Of a stretch of 64,000 nucleotides of DNA, positions 42,896-51,028 are shown piece after piece; the stretch's first letter is position 1, and every line of letters starts with the position of its first letter. The translations under genes were made by a program, and so were the position numbers. The stretch is taken from assembly GCA_000403315.2 (NCBI GenBank), contig KE159636.1:1587740-1651739 (forward strand). Reading direction: 5' to 3'. The DNA is from Lachnospiraceae bacterium A2. Lineage in GTDB: Bacteria; Bacillota; Clostridia; Lachnospirales; Lachnospiraceae. The notes under the pieces were generated by a model. That model had not been told where the DNA came from. It ran no database searches and saw nothing but the letters and a program-made list of their open reading frames with translations.

Positions 42896-43444
42896 ATGAG
42901 GATTGGAACAGGTTATGATGTGCACAGGCTTACAGAGGGCAGGAAACTGATATTAGGCGGGGTGGAGGTTCCCCATAGCATGGGGCTTATGGGTCATTCG
43001 GATGCAGACGTTTTGGTCCATGCCATTATGGACGCTTTGTTGGGGGCGGCAGCCCTTGGGGATATCGGGAAGCATTTCCCTGATACGGATGAAGCGTACA
43101 AGGGGATTTCCAGCTTAAAGCTCCTGTCCCATGTAGGGAAATTGCTGGAGCAGGAAGGGTATGTAGTGGAAAATATTGACGCAACGGTAATTGCCCAGAA
43201 ACCGAAGCTGCGGCCATTTATCGGGCAGATGGAGGAGCATGTGGCACAGGCACTGCACCTTGCCAAGCATCAGGTTAATATTAAGGCCACCACGGAAGAA
43301 GGGCTGGGGTTTACCGGGAATCAGGAGGGAATTGCAGCCCAGGCGGCATGCCTGCTGACTGGGTTTTATGAAGGCAGTGCGGCGGTGTATGGCGGCGGGA
43401 AAGACTGCCAGGGCTGCGGCGGGTGCAGCAAAGCCCCGTCTTAG
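42896..43444 (+). CDS. ispF: 2-C-methyl-D-erythritol 2,4-cyclodiphosphate synthase with Cys-rich tail
   Basis: Cyclises the MEP-pathway intermediate during isoprenoid synthesis. The family core is complete: GTGYDVHRL (zinc ligands), [36 protein letters not shown] (about 32-67), [13 protein letters not shown] (about 131-143). The usual protein ends near 158; this one extends about 20 residues to a Gly/Cys-rich tail, [17 protein letters not shown], with three Cys spaced C-x2-C-x2-C. Function of the tail unknown. Confidence 0.93.
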   Translation: MRIGTGYDVHRLTEGRKLILGGVEVPHSMGLMGHSDADVLVHAIMDALLGAAALGDIGKHFPDTDEAYKGISSLKLLSHVGKLLEQEGYVVENIDATVIAQKPKLRPFIGQMEEHVAQALHLAKHQVNIKATTEEGLGFTGNQEGIAAQAACLLTGFYEGSAAVYGGGKDCQGCGGCSKAPS

Positions 43445-43526
43445 GCTTCCGGCGGCAGGCGTTGGGTAATCCCTGGAACGCTGCAGTTTTTCAGGGTGCT
43501 TATATCAGAAATGACAGAGGGAATTT

Positions 43527-44618
43527 ATGGAAACAATTCGCTATTTAGCGCCGCAGGAGAAGCAGGGAACCCGGGCCATGTATGAAGAAATCTTTCCCGA
43601 GGATTCTGTTTCCTTTGTGGACTATTATTACGAGTGGAAAACAAAGGAAAATAAAATACTTGCCATGGTGGAGGATGGGGTAACCCAGGTGATGCTCCAC
43701 TTAAACCCCTATCCTGTGTGGATCCATGGGCATTGCAGGGAAGTCCCATATATTGTAGCTGTGGCAACCCGCCCGGGCTGCCGCAGGAAAGGGAAAATGG
43801 GGCGCGTGATGGAACGGGCGTTACAGGATTTGGAGCGGCAGCAGGCGCCCTTTGCTTTCCTCCTGCCGGCAGACCCTGCCTATTACCTGGGGCAGGGGTT
43901 TGTGTTTTTCCCAAGCCAGGAGGGGATAGGGCCTGGGGAAACCCAGGAAGCCAGCAGCCCTAAGGGAGCCCTTTATTGGAACAATGCAGGGGAAGGGGAC
44001 AGCCAGGATCTTGCAGCCTTTTCTAATAATATTTTGCAAAGGGATTATCATATATTTATAAAGAGGGACGCCCAGTATTTCCACCGCCTTCTGGCAGAAA
44101 CAAAGGCGGAGCACGGGGGCGTCCTGCTGCTGAAATCATCGGCGGCCACAGAACCCCCTGGGTTTCAGGAAAAGAATAGATGTGGAAGGGACGCGCTGGA
44201 GGGCATTCTGGTTTATGGGACCAGCCCGCAGGAAAACCAGGTGGAAATCCGGGAGCTGCTATTGGCAGAGGATATAACAGGAAACCCGGCAGATGGCGCC
44301 AATATGCCAAAATCCCTGTGGGAAAGCGCATTTCCCGGAATGGGCATTTCATTCAGTACATTCCATATGATGCTTCGGATTGCAAGCCTGAAAGAGTTTG
44401 TTTCCGTTTTAAAAAGGGAGGTTCCCTGCTGTTTCCATGTGAAAGTGACAGACAGCATAATCCCGGGGAACTGCGGGTGTTACCGGATAGAGCTTGGCAG
44501 GGACGGCGGCAGGATACAGGAAATCCCGGAGGAAGATGCAGAACTGGAGCTGGAAATCGGGGAACTGGCACAATTGCTGCTGGAAGGCGTCCGGGTTTCC
44601 CTTTCTGAATGGGTATAG
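43527..44618 (+). CDS. GNAT-family N-acetyltransferase, Eis-like two-domain protein
   Basis: 363 aa. The N-terminal GNAT fold (about 1-135) shows the acetyl-CoA loop as VAVATRPGCRRKGKMGRVM (about 75-93) and FLLPADPAYYLGQGF (about 110-125). A second, degenerate acetyltransferase-like region and a C-terminal SCP2-like sterol-carrier segment (about 275-363; ELGRDGGRI, LEIGELAQLLLEGV) complete an Eis-like layout. Substrate unknown. It is part of the housekeeping run between ispF and cysE. Confidence 0.75.
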   Translation: METIRYLAPQEKQGTRAMYEEIFPEDSVSFVDYYYEWKTKENKILAMVEDGVTQVMLHLNPYPVWIHGHCREVPYIVAVATRPGCRRKGKMGRVMERALQDLERQQAPFAFLLPADPAYYLGQGFVFFPSQEGIGPGETQEASSPKGALYWNNAGEGDSQDLAAFSNNILQRDYHIFIKRDAQYFHRLLAETKAEHGGVLLLKSSAATEPPGFQEKNRCGRDALEGILVYGTSPQENQVEIRELLLAEDITGNPADGANMPKSLWESAFPGMGISFSTFHMMLRIASLKEFVSVLKREVPCCFHVKVTDSIIPGNCGCYRIELGRDGGRIQEIPEEDAELELEIGELAQLLLEGVRVSLSEWV

Positions 44619-44692
44619 GATTGCCCGCATAGGGAAATTCTTTCTGCGGCGCGCCCTTTTGGCATCCTGATTTTGGAAAGGAAATTGCGGCA

Positions 44693-45361
44693 ATGGGATT
44701 TTGGAACCATATAAAAGAAGAATTTGAAGTGATAAGGGAGCGTGACCCAGCCATTAAGTCCCCGCTGGAGGTGCTGCTGTACCCCAGCTTCCGTGTGATG
44801 CTCAGTTACCGGAAGGCCCATAAACAGTATTTAAAGGGCCATTATTTCCGGGCAAGGCGGATTTCCCAGAAGGCAGCCCGGAAAACCGGAATTGAAATCC
44901 ATCCGGGGGCGGTGATTGGGAAAGGGTTTTTCATTGACCACGGGAGCGGCGTCATTATCGGTGAAACTACCATTATCGGCGACAATGTGACGCTGTACCA
45001 GGGGGTGACGCTGGGCGGGACAGGGAAGGAAACAGGCAAACGCCACCCAACCCTGTGCGACAATGTGATGGTAAGCGCGGGGGCTAAGGTAATTGGCTCC
45101 TTTACCATAGGGGAAAACAGCAAAATCGGCGCCGGGAGCGTGGTCCTTGAGGAGGTCCCGCCCAACTGTACTGTAGTGGGGGTCCCGGGCAGGATTGTAA
45201 AACGCGGCAACATTAAGGTGCCAAGGAGCGACATGGACCAAGTGCACCTGCCGGACCCTGTGATGGAGGACATTACCCTTTTGCAGCGTGAGAATTCCGC
45301 CCTCTGCAACCGGGTGATTGATTTGGAAAAAGAATTGCGGGAATTGAAAAATAAGGGGTAA
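44693..45361 (+). CDS. cysE: serine O-acetyltransferase
   Basis: Acetylates serine as the first step of cysteine synthesis. 222 aa: an N-terminal helical part ([21 protein letters not shown]) and a left-handed beta-helix of hexapeptide repeats ([26 protein letters not shown] from about 65), with the active-site DHGSGVVIGET-like segment and [13 protein letters not shown] loop. A coiled C-terminal extension (about 195-222) follows. cysE precedes cysS as in Bacillus; I find no T-box before either. Confidence 0.93.
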   Translation: MGFWNHIKEEFEVIRERDPAIKSPLEVLLYPSFRVMLSYRKAHKQYLKGHYFRARRISQKAARKTGIEIHPGAVIGKGFFIDHGSGVIIGETTIIGDNVTLYQGVTLGGTGKETGKRHPTLCDNVMVSAGAKVIGSFTIGENSKIGAGSVVLEEVPPNCTVVGVPGRIVKRGNIKVPRSDMDQVHLPDPVMEDITLLQRENSALCNRVIDLEKELRELKNKG

Positions 45362-45416
45362 GGCAGGGCCATGCGGCAGCCAGGGTCCCATAAAGGAACA
45401 GAGAGCAGGAGGGCTT

Positions 45417-46823
45417 ATGAAAGTTTACAATACATTAAGCAGGCAGAAAGAGGAATTTGTCCCTTTGGAGGAAGGGAAAGTAAAAATGTATGTGTGCGGG
45501 CCGACCGTATACAATTTTATCCATATTGGGAATGCAAGGCCCATGATTGTCTTTGACACGGTAAGGCGTTACATGGAATACAAAGGCTATGAAGTGAATT
45601 TTGTGTCGAATTTCACCGATGTAGATGATAAAATCATCAAAAAAGCCATGGAAGAAGGGGTTACTGCCCAGGAAATTTCCCAGCGTTATATTGCGGAGTG
45701 CAAGAAAGACATGGCTGCCATGAACGTAAAGCCGGCCACTTCCCATCCCCTGGCAACGGAGGAGATTGGCGGGATGCTGGAAATGATTTCCACCCTGATT
45801 GAAAAGGGTTACGCTTACCCGGCGGCAGATGGGACCGTGTATTTCCGCACAAGGAAATTTGAGGAATACGGCAAGCTGTCCCACAAAAATCTGGACGACC
45901 TGCAGGCAGGGCACCGGGAAATTAAGGTGGCAGGGGAGGAAAAGGAGGATCCATTGGACTTCGTCCTTTGGAAGCCTAAAAAAGAAGGGGAGCCTTATTG
46001 GGAATCCCCATGGTGCCAGGGACGCCCGGGGTGGCATATTGAGTGTTCCGTTATGTCCAAAAAATACCTTGGGGAAGAAATTGACATCCATGCCGGGGGC
46101 GAGGACCTGATTTTCCCCCACCATGAAAATGAAATTGCCCAGAGCGAGTCCTGCAACGGGAAGATATTTGCAAAATACTGGCTCCACAACGGCTTTTTAA
46201 ATATTGACAATAAGAAAATGTCAAAGTCCTTGGGGAACTTTTTTACCGTCCGGGAAATCAGTGAAAAATATGATTTGCAGGTACTGCGGTTTTTCATGCT
46301 GGGCGCCCATTACCGCAGCCCCTTGAATTTCAGCGGGGAATTGATGGAAGCAGCCAAAAGCGGGCTGGAGCGGATCCGCAACGGGGCGGAGAACTTAAAG
46401 CATCTGTCGAAAAATGCCAGGGAAGGGCAGATAGATCCGAAGGAGCAGGGGATTTGGGAAGAAAGCCAGGGCTTTGTTGCGAAATTTGAAGCTGCTATGG
46501 ATGATGATTTTAATACGGCAGACGGCATTTCAGCTATTTTTGAGCTGGTAAAATTCATCAATACCAATGTGGATGGGGATTCCTCCAAAGAACTTTTGGG
46601 GAACCTGCGCGAAAGGCTTTGCCAGCTCTGCGGTATTTTAGGGATTATTGCGGAAGGGAAAGAGGAAATCCTGGATGTGGAAATTGAAAAGCTGATTGCA
46701 GAACGCCAGGCGGCAAGGAAAGAGAAAAATTTTGCCCGGGCGGACGAAATCCGGGGGCTTCTTTTGGAACAGGGAATTATTTTAGAAGACACCAGAGAAG
46801 GGGTAAAATGGAAAAGGGCATAA
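45417..46823 (+). CDS. cysS: cysteinyl-tRNA synthetase
   Basis: Charges tRNA-Cys. 468 aa. [18 protein letters not shown] (about 25-42) includes the zinc-binding Cys and the HIGH-like [12 protein letters not shown] and [15 protein letters not shown] (about 226-240) provide further zinc ligands, and KMSKSLGNF (about 267-275) is the KMSKS loop. The last codons overlap the start of mrnC by 16 bp, indicating coupled translation. Confidence 0.96.
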   Translation: MKVYNTLSRQKEEFVPLEEGKVKMYVCGPTVYNFIHIGNARPMIVFDTVRRYMEYKGYEVNFVSNFTDVDDKIIKKAMEEGVTAQEISQRYIAECKKDMAAMNVKPATSHPLATEEIGGMLEMISTLIEKGYAYPAADGTVYFRTRKFEEYGKLSHKNLDDLQAGHREIKVAGEEKEDPLDFVLWKPKKEGEPYWESPWCQGRPGWHIECSVMSKKYLGEEIDIHAGGEDLIFPHHENEIAQSESCNGKIFAKYWLHNGFLNIDNKKMSKSLGNFFTVREISEKYDLQVLRFFMLGAHYRSPLNFSGELMEAAKSGLERIRNGAENLKHLSKNAREGQIDPKEQGIWEESQGFVAKFEAAMDDDFNTADGISAIFELVKFINTNVDGDSSKELLGNLRERLCQLCGILGIIAEGKEEILDVEIEKLIAERQAARKEKNFARADEIRGLLLEQGIILEDTREGVKWKRA

Positions 46824-47311
46824 ACAGTTATATTTTAGGGAAATTCGGCACAGGGCAGGGGGATATCCGGCGGTATTCCCCGCTGGTGCTTGCTTATATC
46901 GGCGATGGGATTTATGATTTAGTCATCCGTTCCATGCTGGTGGGGAAAGGCAATGCCCATGTGAACGACCTCCACAAAAAAGCTGCCTGCCTGGTAAAAG
47001 CCCATGCCCAGTCAGAAATGATAAAGGCGCTGCAGCCAGAGCTGACCGAGGAGGAGCTTGCAGTTTACCGGCGGGGCAGGAATACGAAGTCATTTACCAT
47101 GGCAAAAAATGCAACCGTTGCAGACTACCACCGGGCTACCGGCTTTGAGGCGGTGATGGGCTACCTGTACCTTAAGGATGAGATGGACAGGATGATGGAA
47201 TTAATCCAGAAAGGCCTGGAAGCGCTTGGGAACCCCAGCCAGAAAAGCCATCCTGTGGGGATGGGGGAAACAGAAAGGAATAGGGATGAGATACGAGGAA
47301 TTGACGATTGA
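46808..47311 (+). CDS. mrnC: mini-ribonuclease III
   Basis: Processes 23S rRNA precursor ends; an RNase III catalytic domain without the dsRNA-binding domain. 167 aa with [22 protein letters not shown] (about 18-39), where the acidic metal ligand lies in GDGIYD, and [35 protein letters not shown] (about 88-122) with the second acidic site. It overlaps cysS upstream and rlmB downstream (26 bp). Confidence 0.93.
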   Translation: MEKGINSYILGKFGTGQGDIRRYSPLVLAYIGDGIYDLVIRSMLVGKGNAHVNDLHKKAACLVKAHAQSEMIKALQPELTEEELAVYRRGRNTKSFTMAKNATVADYHRATGFEAVMGYLYLKDEMDRMMELIQKGLEALGNPSQKSHPVGMGETERNRDEIRGIDD

Positions 47312-48029
47312 GGGAAGGAACGCCGTACTGGAAGCGTTCCGTTCCGGAAAAACCATAGATAAGCTGTTTGTGCTGGACGGCTGCCAGGACGGGCCGGTAC
47401 GGACAATTGTCCGGGAAGCCAAGAAGCACGATACCATTTTAAACTTTGTTGCAAAAGAAAGGCTGGACCAGATTTCTGAAACAAAGAAGCACCAAGGCGT
47501 CATTGCCTTTGCCGCAGCCTATGAATATGCAGAGGTGGAGGACATGCTAAGGCTTGCGGAACAGAAAGGGGAACCGCCCTTTTTGCTGCTGCTGGACAAT
47601 ATCGTAGACCCACATAACCTGGGGGCAATTATCCGTACTGCTAATTTGGCCGGGGCGCATGGGGTGGTTATCCCCAAACGGCGTGCCGCAGGGCTTACCG
47701 CCACCGTGGCAAAGGCTTCTGCCGGGGCGGTGAACTATACTCCGGTGGCAAAAGTCACAAACCTGTCCAATACTATCCGGGAATTAAAGGAAAGGGGCAT
47801 GTGGTTTGTCTGCGCCGACATGGGTGGCACATTGATGTACCAGTTGGATTTGAAAGGCTCTATTGGGCTGGTGATTGGCAGCGAAGGGGATGGGGTTGGA
47901 AAGCGGGTGAAGGAAAGCTGTGATTTTTCAGCGTCAATCCCCATGGCTGGGGAGATAGGTTCCCTGAATGCTTCTGTGGCAGCGGGGGTGCTGTCCTATG
48001 AAATTGTAAGGCAGCGGCTGCAGGGCTAA
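47286..48029 (+). CDS. rlmB: 23S rRNA (guanosine-2'-O)-methyltransferase, RlmB/TrmH family
   Basis: SPOUT-family 2'-O-methyltransferase acting on 23S rRNA. The start is placed at the ATG at 47286, after AAAGGAATA, inside the end of mrnC; an in-frame upstream ATG (47226) lacks a site. The N-terminal L30e-like substrate domain (about 1-78; [16 protein letters not shown]) precedes the knotted SPOUT domain with LDNIVDPHNLGAIIRTANLAG (about 104-124), LVIGSEGDGV (about 197-206) and IPMAGEIGSLNASVAAGV (about 218-235). Confidence 0.92.
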   Translation: MRYEELTIEGRNAVLEAFRSGKTIDKLFVLDGCQDGPVRTIVREAKKHDTILNFVAKERLDQISETKKHQGVIAFAAAYEYAEVEDMLRLAEQKGEPPFLLLLDNIVDPHNLGAIIRTANLAGAHGVVIPKRRAAGLTATVAKASAGAVNYTPVAKVTNLSNTIRELKERGMWFVCADMGGTLMYQLDLKGSIGLVIGSEGDGVGKRVKESCDFSASIPMAGEIGSLNASVAAGVLSYEIVRQRLQG

Positions 48030-48118
48030 GGCTGCCCTGAATTACCGTCCGGTTCCAAAGGCGTTACAGTTTCGCTGCCTGCAGCGGGGGCAGCCATTTG
48101 ATTTTAGAGGGAAAATAA

Positions 48119-48727
48119 GTGCAGAATAATAAGGAATACCAAGGCCAGCCAGATGAAATGCTGATTGAGATTTTGCGCAGCGGCCAGCCGGAACTGATGG
48201 ATTTCATTCTGGAAAAATACAAATTTCTGGTGCGCAAGCGCGCCAAAGCCATGTTCCTCATTGGCGGGGACACAGACGATTTGATCCAGGAAGGGATGAT
48301 TGGGCTGTTTAAGGCAATCCGGGATTACCAGAAGGAAAAGGACGCTTCTTTTTTCCATTTTGCAGACCTTTGCATTACCAGGCAGATTTACCATGCCGTG
48401 GAAGCGTCCCAGCGGAAAAAGCACCAGCCTTTAAACAGCTATGTTTCCCTGAGCGCGGAACTGGGGGAGGAGGGCGGCGGCGCCCTTTTGGGAGCGTCCG
48501 GCGCCTTTGGGAGCGCCAACCCGGAGCAGCTTCTGATTGACAGGGAAAACGTGGCGGCAATCCAGGAAAAGATGAAGCACAGCCTAAGCGCCATGGAGCA
48601 GCAGGTGCTGGGGCTTTATCTGGGCGGGATGAATTACCGCCAGATTGCCGAGGTGACAGAGAAGGAACCCAAGGCAATTGACAATGCCCTGCAGCGGATC
48701 CGGGGAAAATTTGCAAAAATTTTGTAA
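48119..48727 (+). CDS. sigH: RNA polymerase sporulation sigma factor SigH
   Basis: Directs early stationary-phase and sporulation transcription. 202 aa, GTG start after AGAGGGAAAATAA. Region 2 (FLVRKRAKAMFLIGGDTDDLIQEGMIGLFKAIRDY, about 38-72, core and -10 binding) and region 4 (SAMEQQVLGLYLGGMNYRQIAEVTEKEPKAIDNALQRIRGK, about 159-198). The middle has a Gly/Ala-rich insertion (EEGGGALLGASGAFG) between them. Gene order matches the Bacillus rlmB-sigH neighbourhood, but the intervening rae1 (yacP) is absent. Confidence 0.92.
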   Translation: MQNNKEYQGQPDEMLIEILRSGQPELMDFILEKYKFLVRKRAKAMFLIGGDTDDLIQEGMIGLFKAIRDYQKEKDASFFHFADLCITRQIYHAVEASQRKKHQPLNSYVSLSAELGEEGGGALLGASGAFGSANPEQLLIDRENVAAIQEKMKHSLSAMEQQVLGLYLGGMNYRQIAEVTEKEPKAIDNALQRIRGKFAKIL

Positions 48728-48733
48728 AAAATC

Positions 48734-48790
48734 TTGACAAGTTCTGGAGAATATAGTATATTAGACAAGTCGGTTGGGGAAACAGCCGAC
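48734..48790 (+). promoter_or_regulatory. tRNA-Thr promoter with leader hairpin
   Basis: TTGACA (48734-48739), 17-base spacer, TATATT (48757-48762). Leader stem GTCGGTT/AGCCGAC (48769-48790) closes the loop GGGGAAAC, like the leader of the tRNA-Val/Met transcript. Confidence 0.7.
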
Positions 48791-48802
48791 AGAGATAAAG
48801 TT

Positions 48803-48875
48803 GCTGCTGTGGCTCAGTCGGTAGAGCGTCGCATTGGTAGTGCGGAGGTCACGGGTTCGATTCCCGTCAGCAGCT
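48803..48875 (+). tRNA. tRNA-Thr (anticodon GGT)
   Basis: Acceptor GCTGCTG/CAGCAGC, anticodon stem TCGCA/TGCGG (one U-G) with loop TTGGTAG (anticodon GGT), T arm ACGGG/CCCGT with TTCGATT. CCA not encoded. Confidence 0.95.
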
Positions 48876-48879
48876 TTGA

Positions 48880-48908
48880 AGAACTTTGAGAAATCAAGGT
48901 TCTTTTTT
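48880..48908 (+). terminator. terminator of tRNA-Thr
   Basis: AGAACTTTGA and TCAAGGTTCT form ten pairs around a GAAA tetraloop, followed by six Ts. Confidence 0.8.
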
Positions 48909-49034
48909 GTTTTGGTAGATTGCCTAAAATTTCCTTGAAAATATGCCAGATGCTGGGTATAATGGACATATGCACGTGAATTTCCGTGGATATCCAAAGA
49001 CAAGCATTGCATTAACATCAGAGAGGAAAATATC

Positions 49035-50912
49035 ATGAAAAAAATTTTCACCAAACGGTTATTTATCTACATGCTGGCAGCGTTCCTTATCACAATCGCG
49101 GCAATTTTCACTTTGCAGACTTTTACAAACCAGAGGGAAAATATTTCTGCCAGCAAGGCAAAGCTGGCGGATGTAAAAGAAAAGCTGGCAGGCAATGAGG
49201 AAAACATCAGGAACCTGAAAGAAAACCTTAGTGAAGAAAATTTGGCAAAAGCGCGGGCGTTTGCAGATATGCTTGCCATGGACAGTTCCATTTTCGGCAA
49301 TGCGGAGCGGCTCGATGAGGTACAGGAACGGCTGAATGTAACGGAACTGCACATAATTGACGAGGACGGCATTATTATAAGCAGCAGCGTGAAAGAAAAT
49401 ATTGGGTTTGACATGAAAAGCGGCGAGCAGTCCTCAGCGTTTATGCCGATTGCGGACGATCCGTCCCTTGAAATTGTACAGGAGCCGCAGGTCAATGCTT
49501 CAAGGGGCGTTGTCATGCAGTACATTGGCGTAGCCCGGAAAGACGCCAAAGGGTTTGTGCAGGTGGGCGTGCACCCGGAGGTTTTGGAACGGATGCTTGC
49601 CGGGACCGGGATCGACGTAGTACTAAAGGGAATTGAATTTGGCAATAAAGGGTATGTTTATGCAATTGACAGTGCGGAAGGGCTGGTACTGGCGCACCAG
49701 AACCCGGATTTGGTTGGCGCCCCTGCGGCAGACGCCGGGTTCCCGGAGAATTTTACCGGGAGGGGAAAAGCAACCATTGACGGGGTTAAGGGCTACTATC
49801 AGGCCGAGGAATACGGGGGGCAGGTTATTGGGACTTTTATGCCGGCAAATGAGTATTACCAGGAACGGCGGAACCAGACCCTTGTAGTGTCCTTGAGCAT
49901 GCTGGTGATTTTCGGGCTGCTGCTTTTGATGATTAACCAGCTGGTGGACCAAAAGGTTGTCCAGGGGCTGGCCCGGATTACAAATTCCATGAAAGAAATT
50001 GCAGACGGGAATTTTGGGACTGTTGTGGATGAGCAGGGGAACCCGGAATTTGCCCTGCTTTCCGGCAGCATTAATAAAATGGTGGAAAATATCTGCAGCC
50101 ACATGGATGAAAATGCAAGGCTGCTGGAACGGCAGAATGCGGACGTGGAGCAGAACCGGACACTGATCCAGAATGTGAAGGACGCCTGCATGGACTTAAA
50201 CAGCGTATCCGGGGAAACCTTGGAACATGCCGACAGCATCCACCATGGTACAGGGGAACAGGAAAAAGCGGTGGAGGACTTAAAGCAGACCCTGGAAACC
50301 CTGATGCAGGAATTAAGCAGCAGCGTAGCCGTTTCTGCCAATGTGACAGCGGAAACAGAGGGAACTGCAGAGCGGATTGTGCAGACACAGTCCCGGATGG
50401 AGCAGCTAAAAGGCTCCATGCAGAATATCAGCGAAATGTCCATGGCTATTGAAAAAATTATTGATGAAATCAATTCCATTGCACACCAGACAAATATGCT
50501 GTCCTTAAATGCGTCCATTGAAGCCGCCCGGGCAGGGGAAATGGGGAAAGGTTTTGCGGTGGTAGCAACCCAAGTGGGGGAACTTGCAGCCAGAAGCGCC
50601 CAGGCAGCAAGGGAAACCAACGAACTGATTACCAATTCCATTTTAGCCGTGGAAGACGGGCAGGCAATTACCGACCAGACGGTGGAAGCCTTTGGCATTG
50701 TGGTGGAAGCCATTGAAAAAGCCAACCGGGATGTGGAAAAAATCACTGAAATGGTAACGCACAATGTGGACACAGTAGCCCACGCCGTTACCCAGATTGG
50801 CAGGATTTCCAGCGTGGTGGAGGAGAATGTGCAGATTTCTGAAAATACCAAGCAGGTTTCTTCCAATATGGCGGATATTACTGGGAAACTGCTGGAATTG
50901 GTGGAATCCTAA
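49035..50912 (+). CDS. methyl-accepting chemotaxis protein with dCache-type sensor
   Basis: 625 aa transmembrane receptor. TM1 about 10-29; extracellular sensor about 30-280 with Cache features ([54 protein letters not shown]); TM2 about 284-304; HAMP about 305-357 ([13 protein letters not shown]); signalling domain to the end, with the CheA/CheW-contacting tip [22 protein letters not shown] (about 478-499). Ligand unknown; Cache sensors often bind amino acids or other small organics. A sigma-A-like -10 (TATAAT near 48958) lies upstream. Confidence 0.93.
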   Translation: MKKIFTKRLFIYMLAAFLITIAAIFTLQTFTNQRENISASKAKLADVKEKLAGNEENIRNLKENLSEENLAKARAFADMLAMDSSIFGNAERLDEVQERLNVTELHIIDEDGIIISSSVKENIGFDMKSGEQSSAFMPIADDPSLEIVQEPQVNASRGVVMQYIGVARKDAKGFVQVGVHPEVLERMLAGTGIDVVLKGIEFGNKGYVYAIDSAEGLVLAHQNPDLVGAPAADAGFPENFTGRGKATIDGVKGYYQAEEYGGQVIGTFMPANEYYQERRNQTLVVSLSMLVIFGLLLLMINQLVDQKVVQGLARITNSMKEIADGNFGTVVDEQGNPEFALLSGSINKMVENICSHMDENARLLERQNADVEQNRTLIQNVKDACMDLNSVSGETLEHADSIHHGTGEQEKAVEDLKQTLETLMQELSSSVAVSANVTAETEGTAERIVQTQSRMEQLKGSMQNISEMSMAIEKIIDEINSIAHQTNMLSLNASIEAARAGEMGKGFAVVATQVGELAARSAQAARETNELITNSILAVEDGQAITDQTVEAFGIVVEAIEKANRDVEKITEMVTHNVDTVAHAVTQIGRISSVVEENVQISENTKQVSSNMADITGKLLELVES

Positions 50913-50934
50913 AGCGTGTCTGAAAATTCATTCC
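50912..50934. repeat. solo end of the MITE-like repeat family
   Basis: AGCGTGTCTGAAAATTCATTCC, the complement of the right end of the complete element, overlaps the stop region of the chemoreceptor gene. Confidence 0.6.
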
Positions 50935-50977
50935 TATAATTTTCCGCCCCAATTTCTTTAGGTACATATCAGAGTAA

Positions 50978-51021
50978 AAGGGGCTGTCGCACAAATATAG
51001 TTACTTGTGCGACAGCCCCTT
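50978..51021. terminator. long hairpin between convergent genes
   Basis: AAGGGGCTGTCGCACAA (50978-50994) and TTGTGCGACAGCCCCTT (51005-51021) pair perfectly over 17 bases, ten-base loop. It probably terminates both the chemoreceptor and the DUF2298 operon, though the T-runs are short. Confidence 0.65.
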
Positions 51022-51028
51022 GGACACT

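Noticed and set aside
44619-45416. T-box leader for cysE/cysS
   Set aside because: Spacers of 74 and 55 bp without a T-box sequence or terminator/antiterminator pair.
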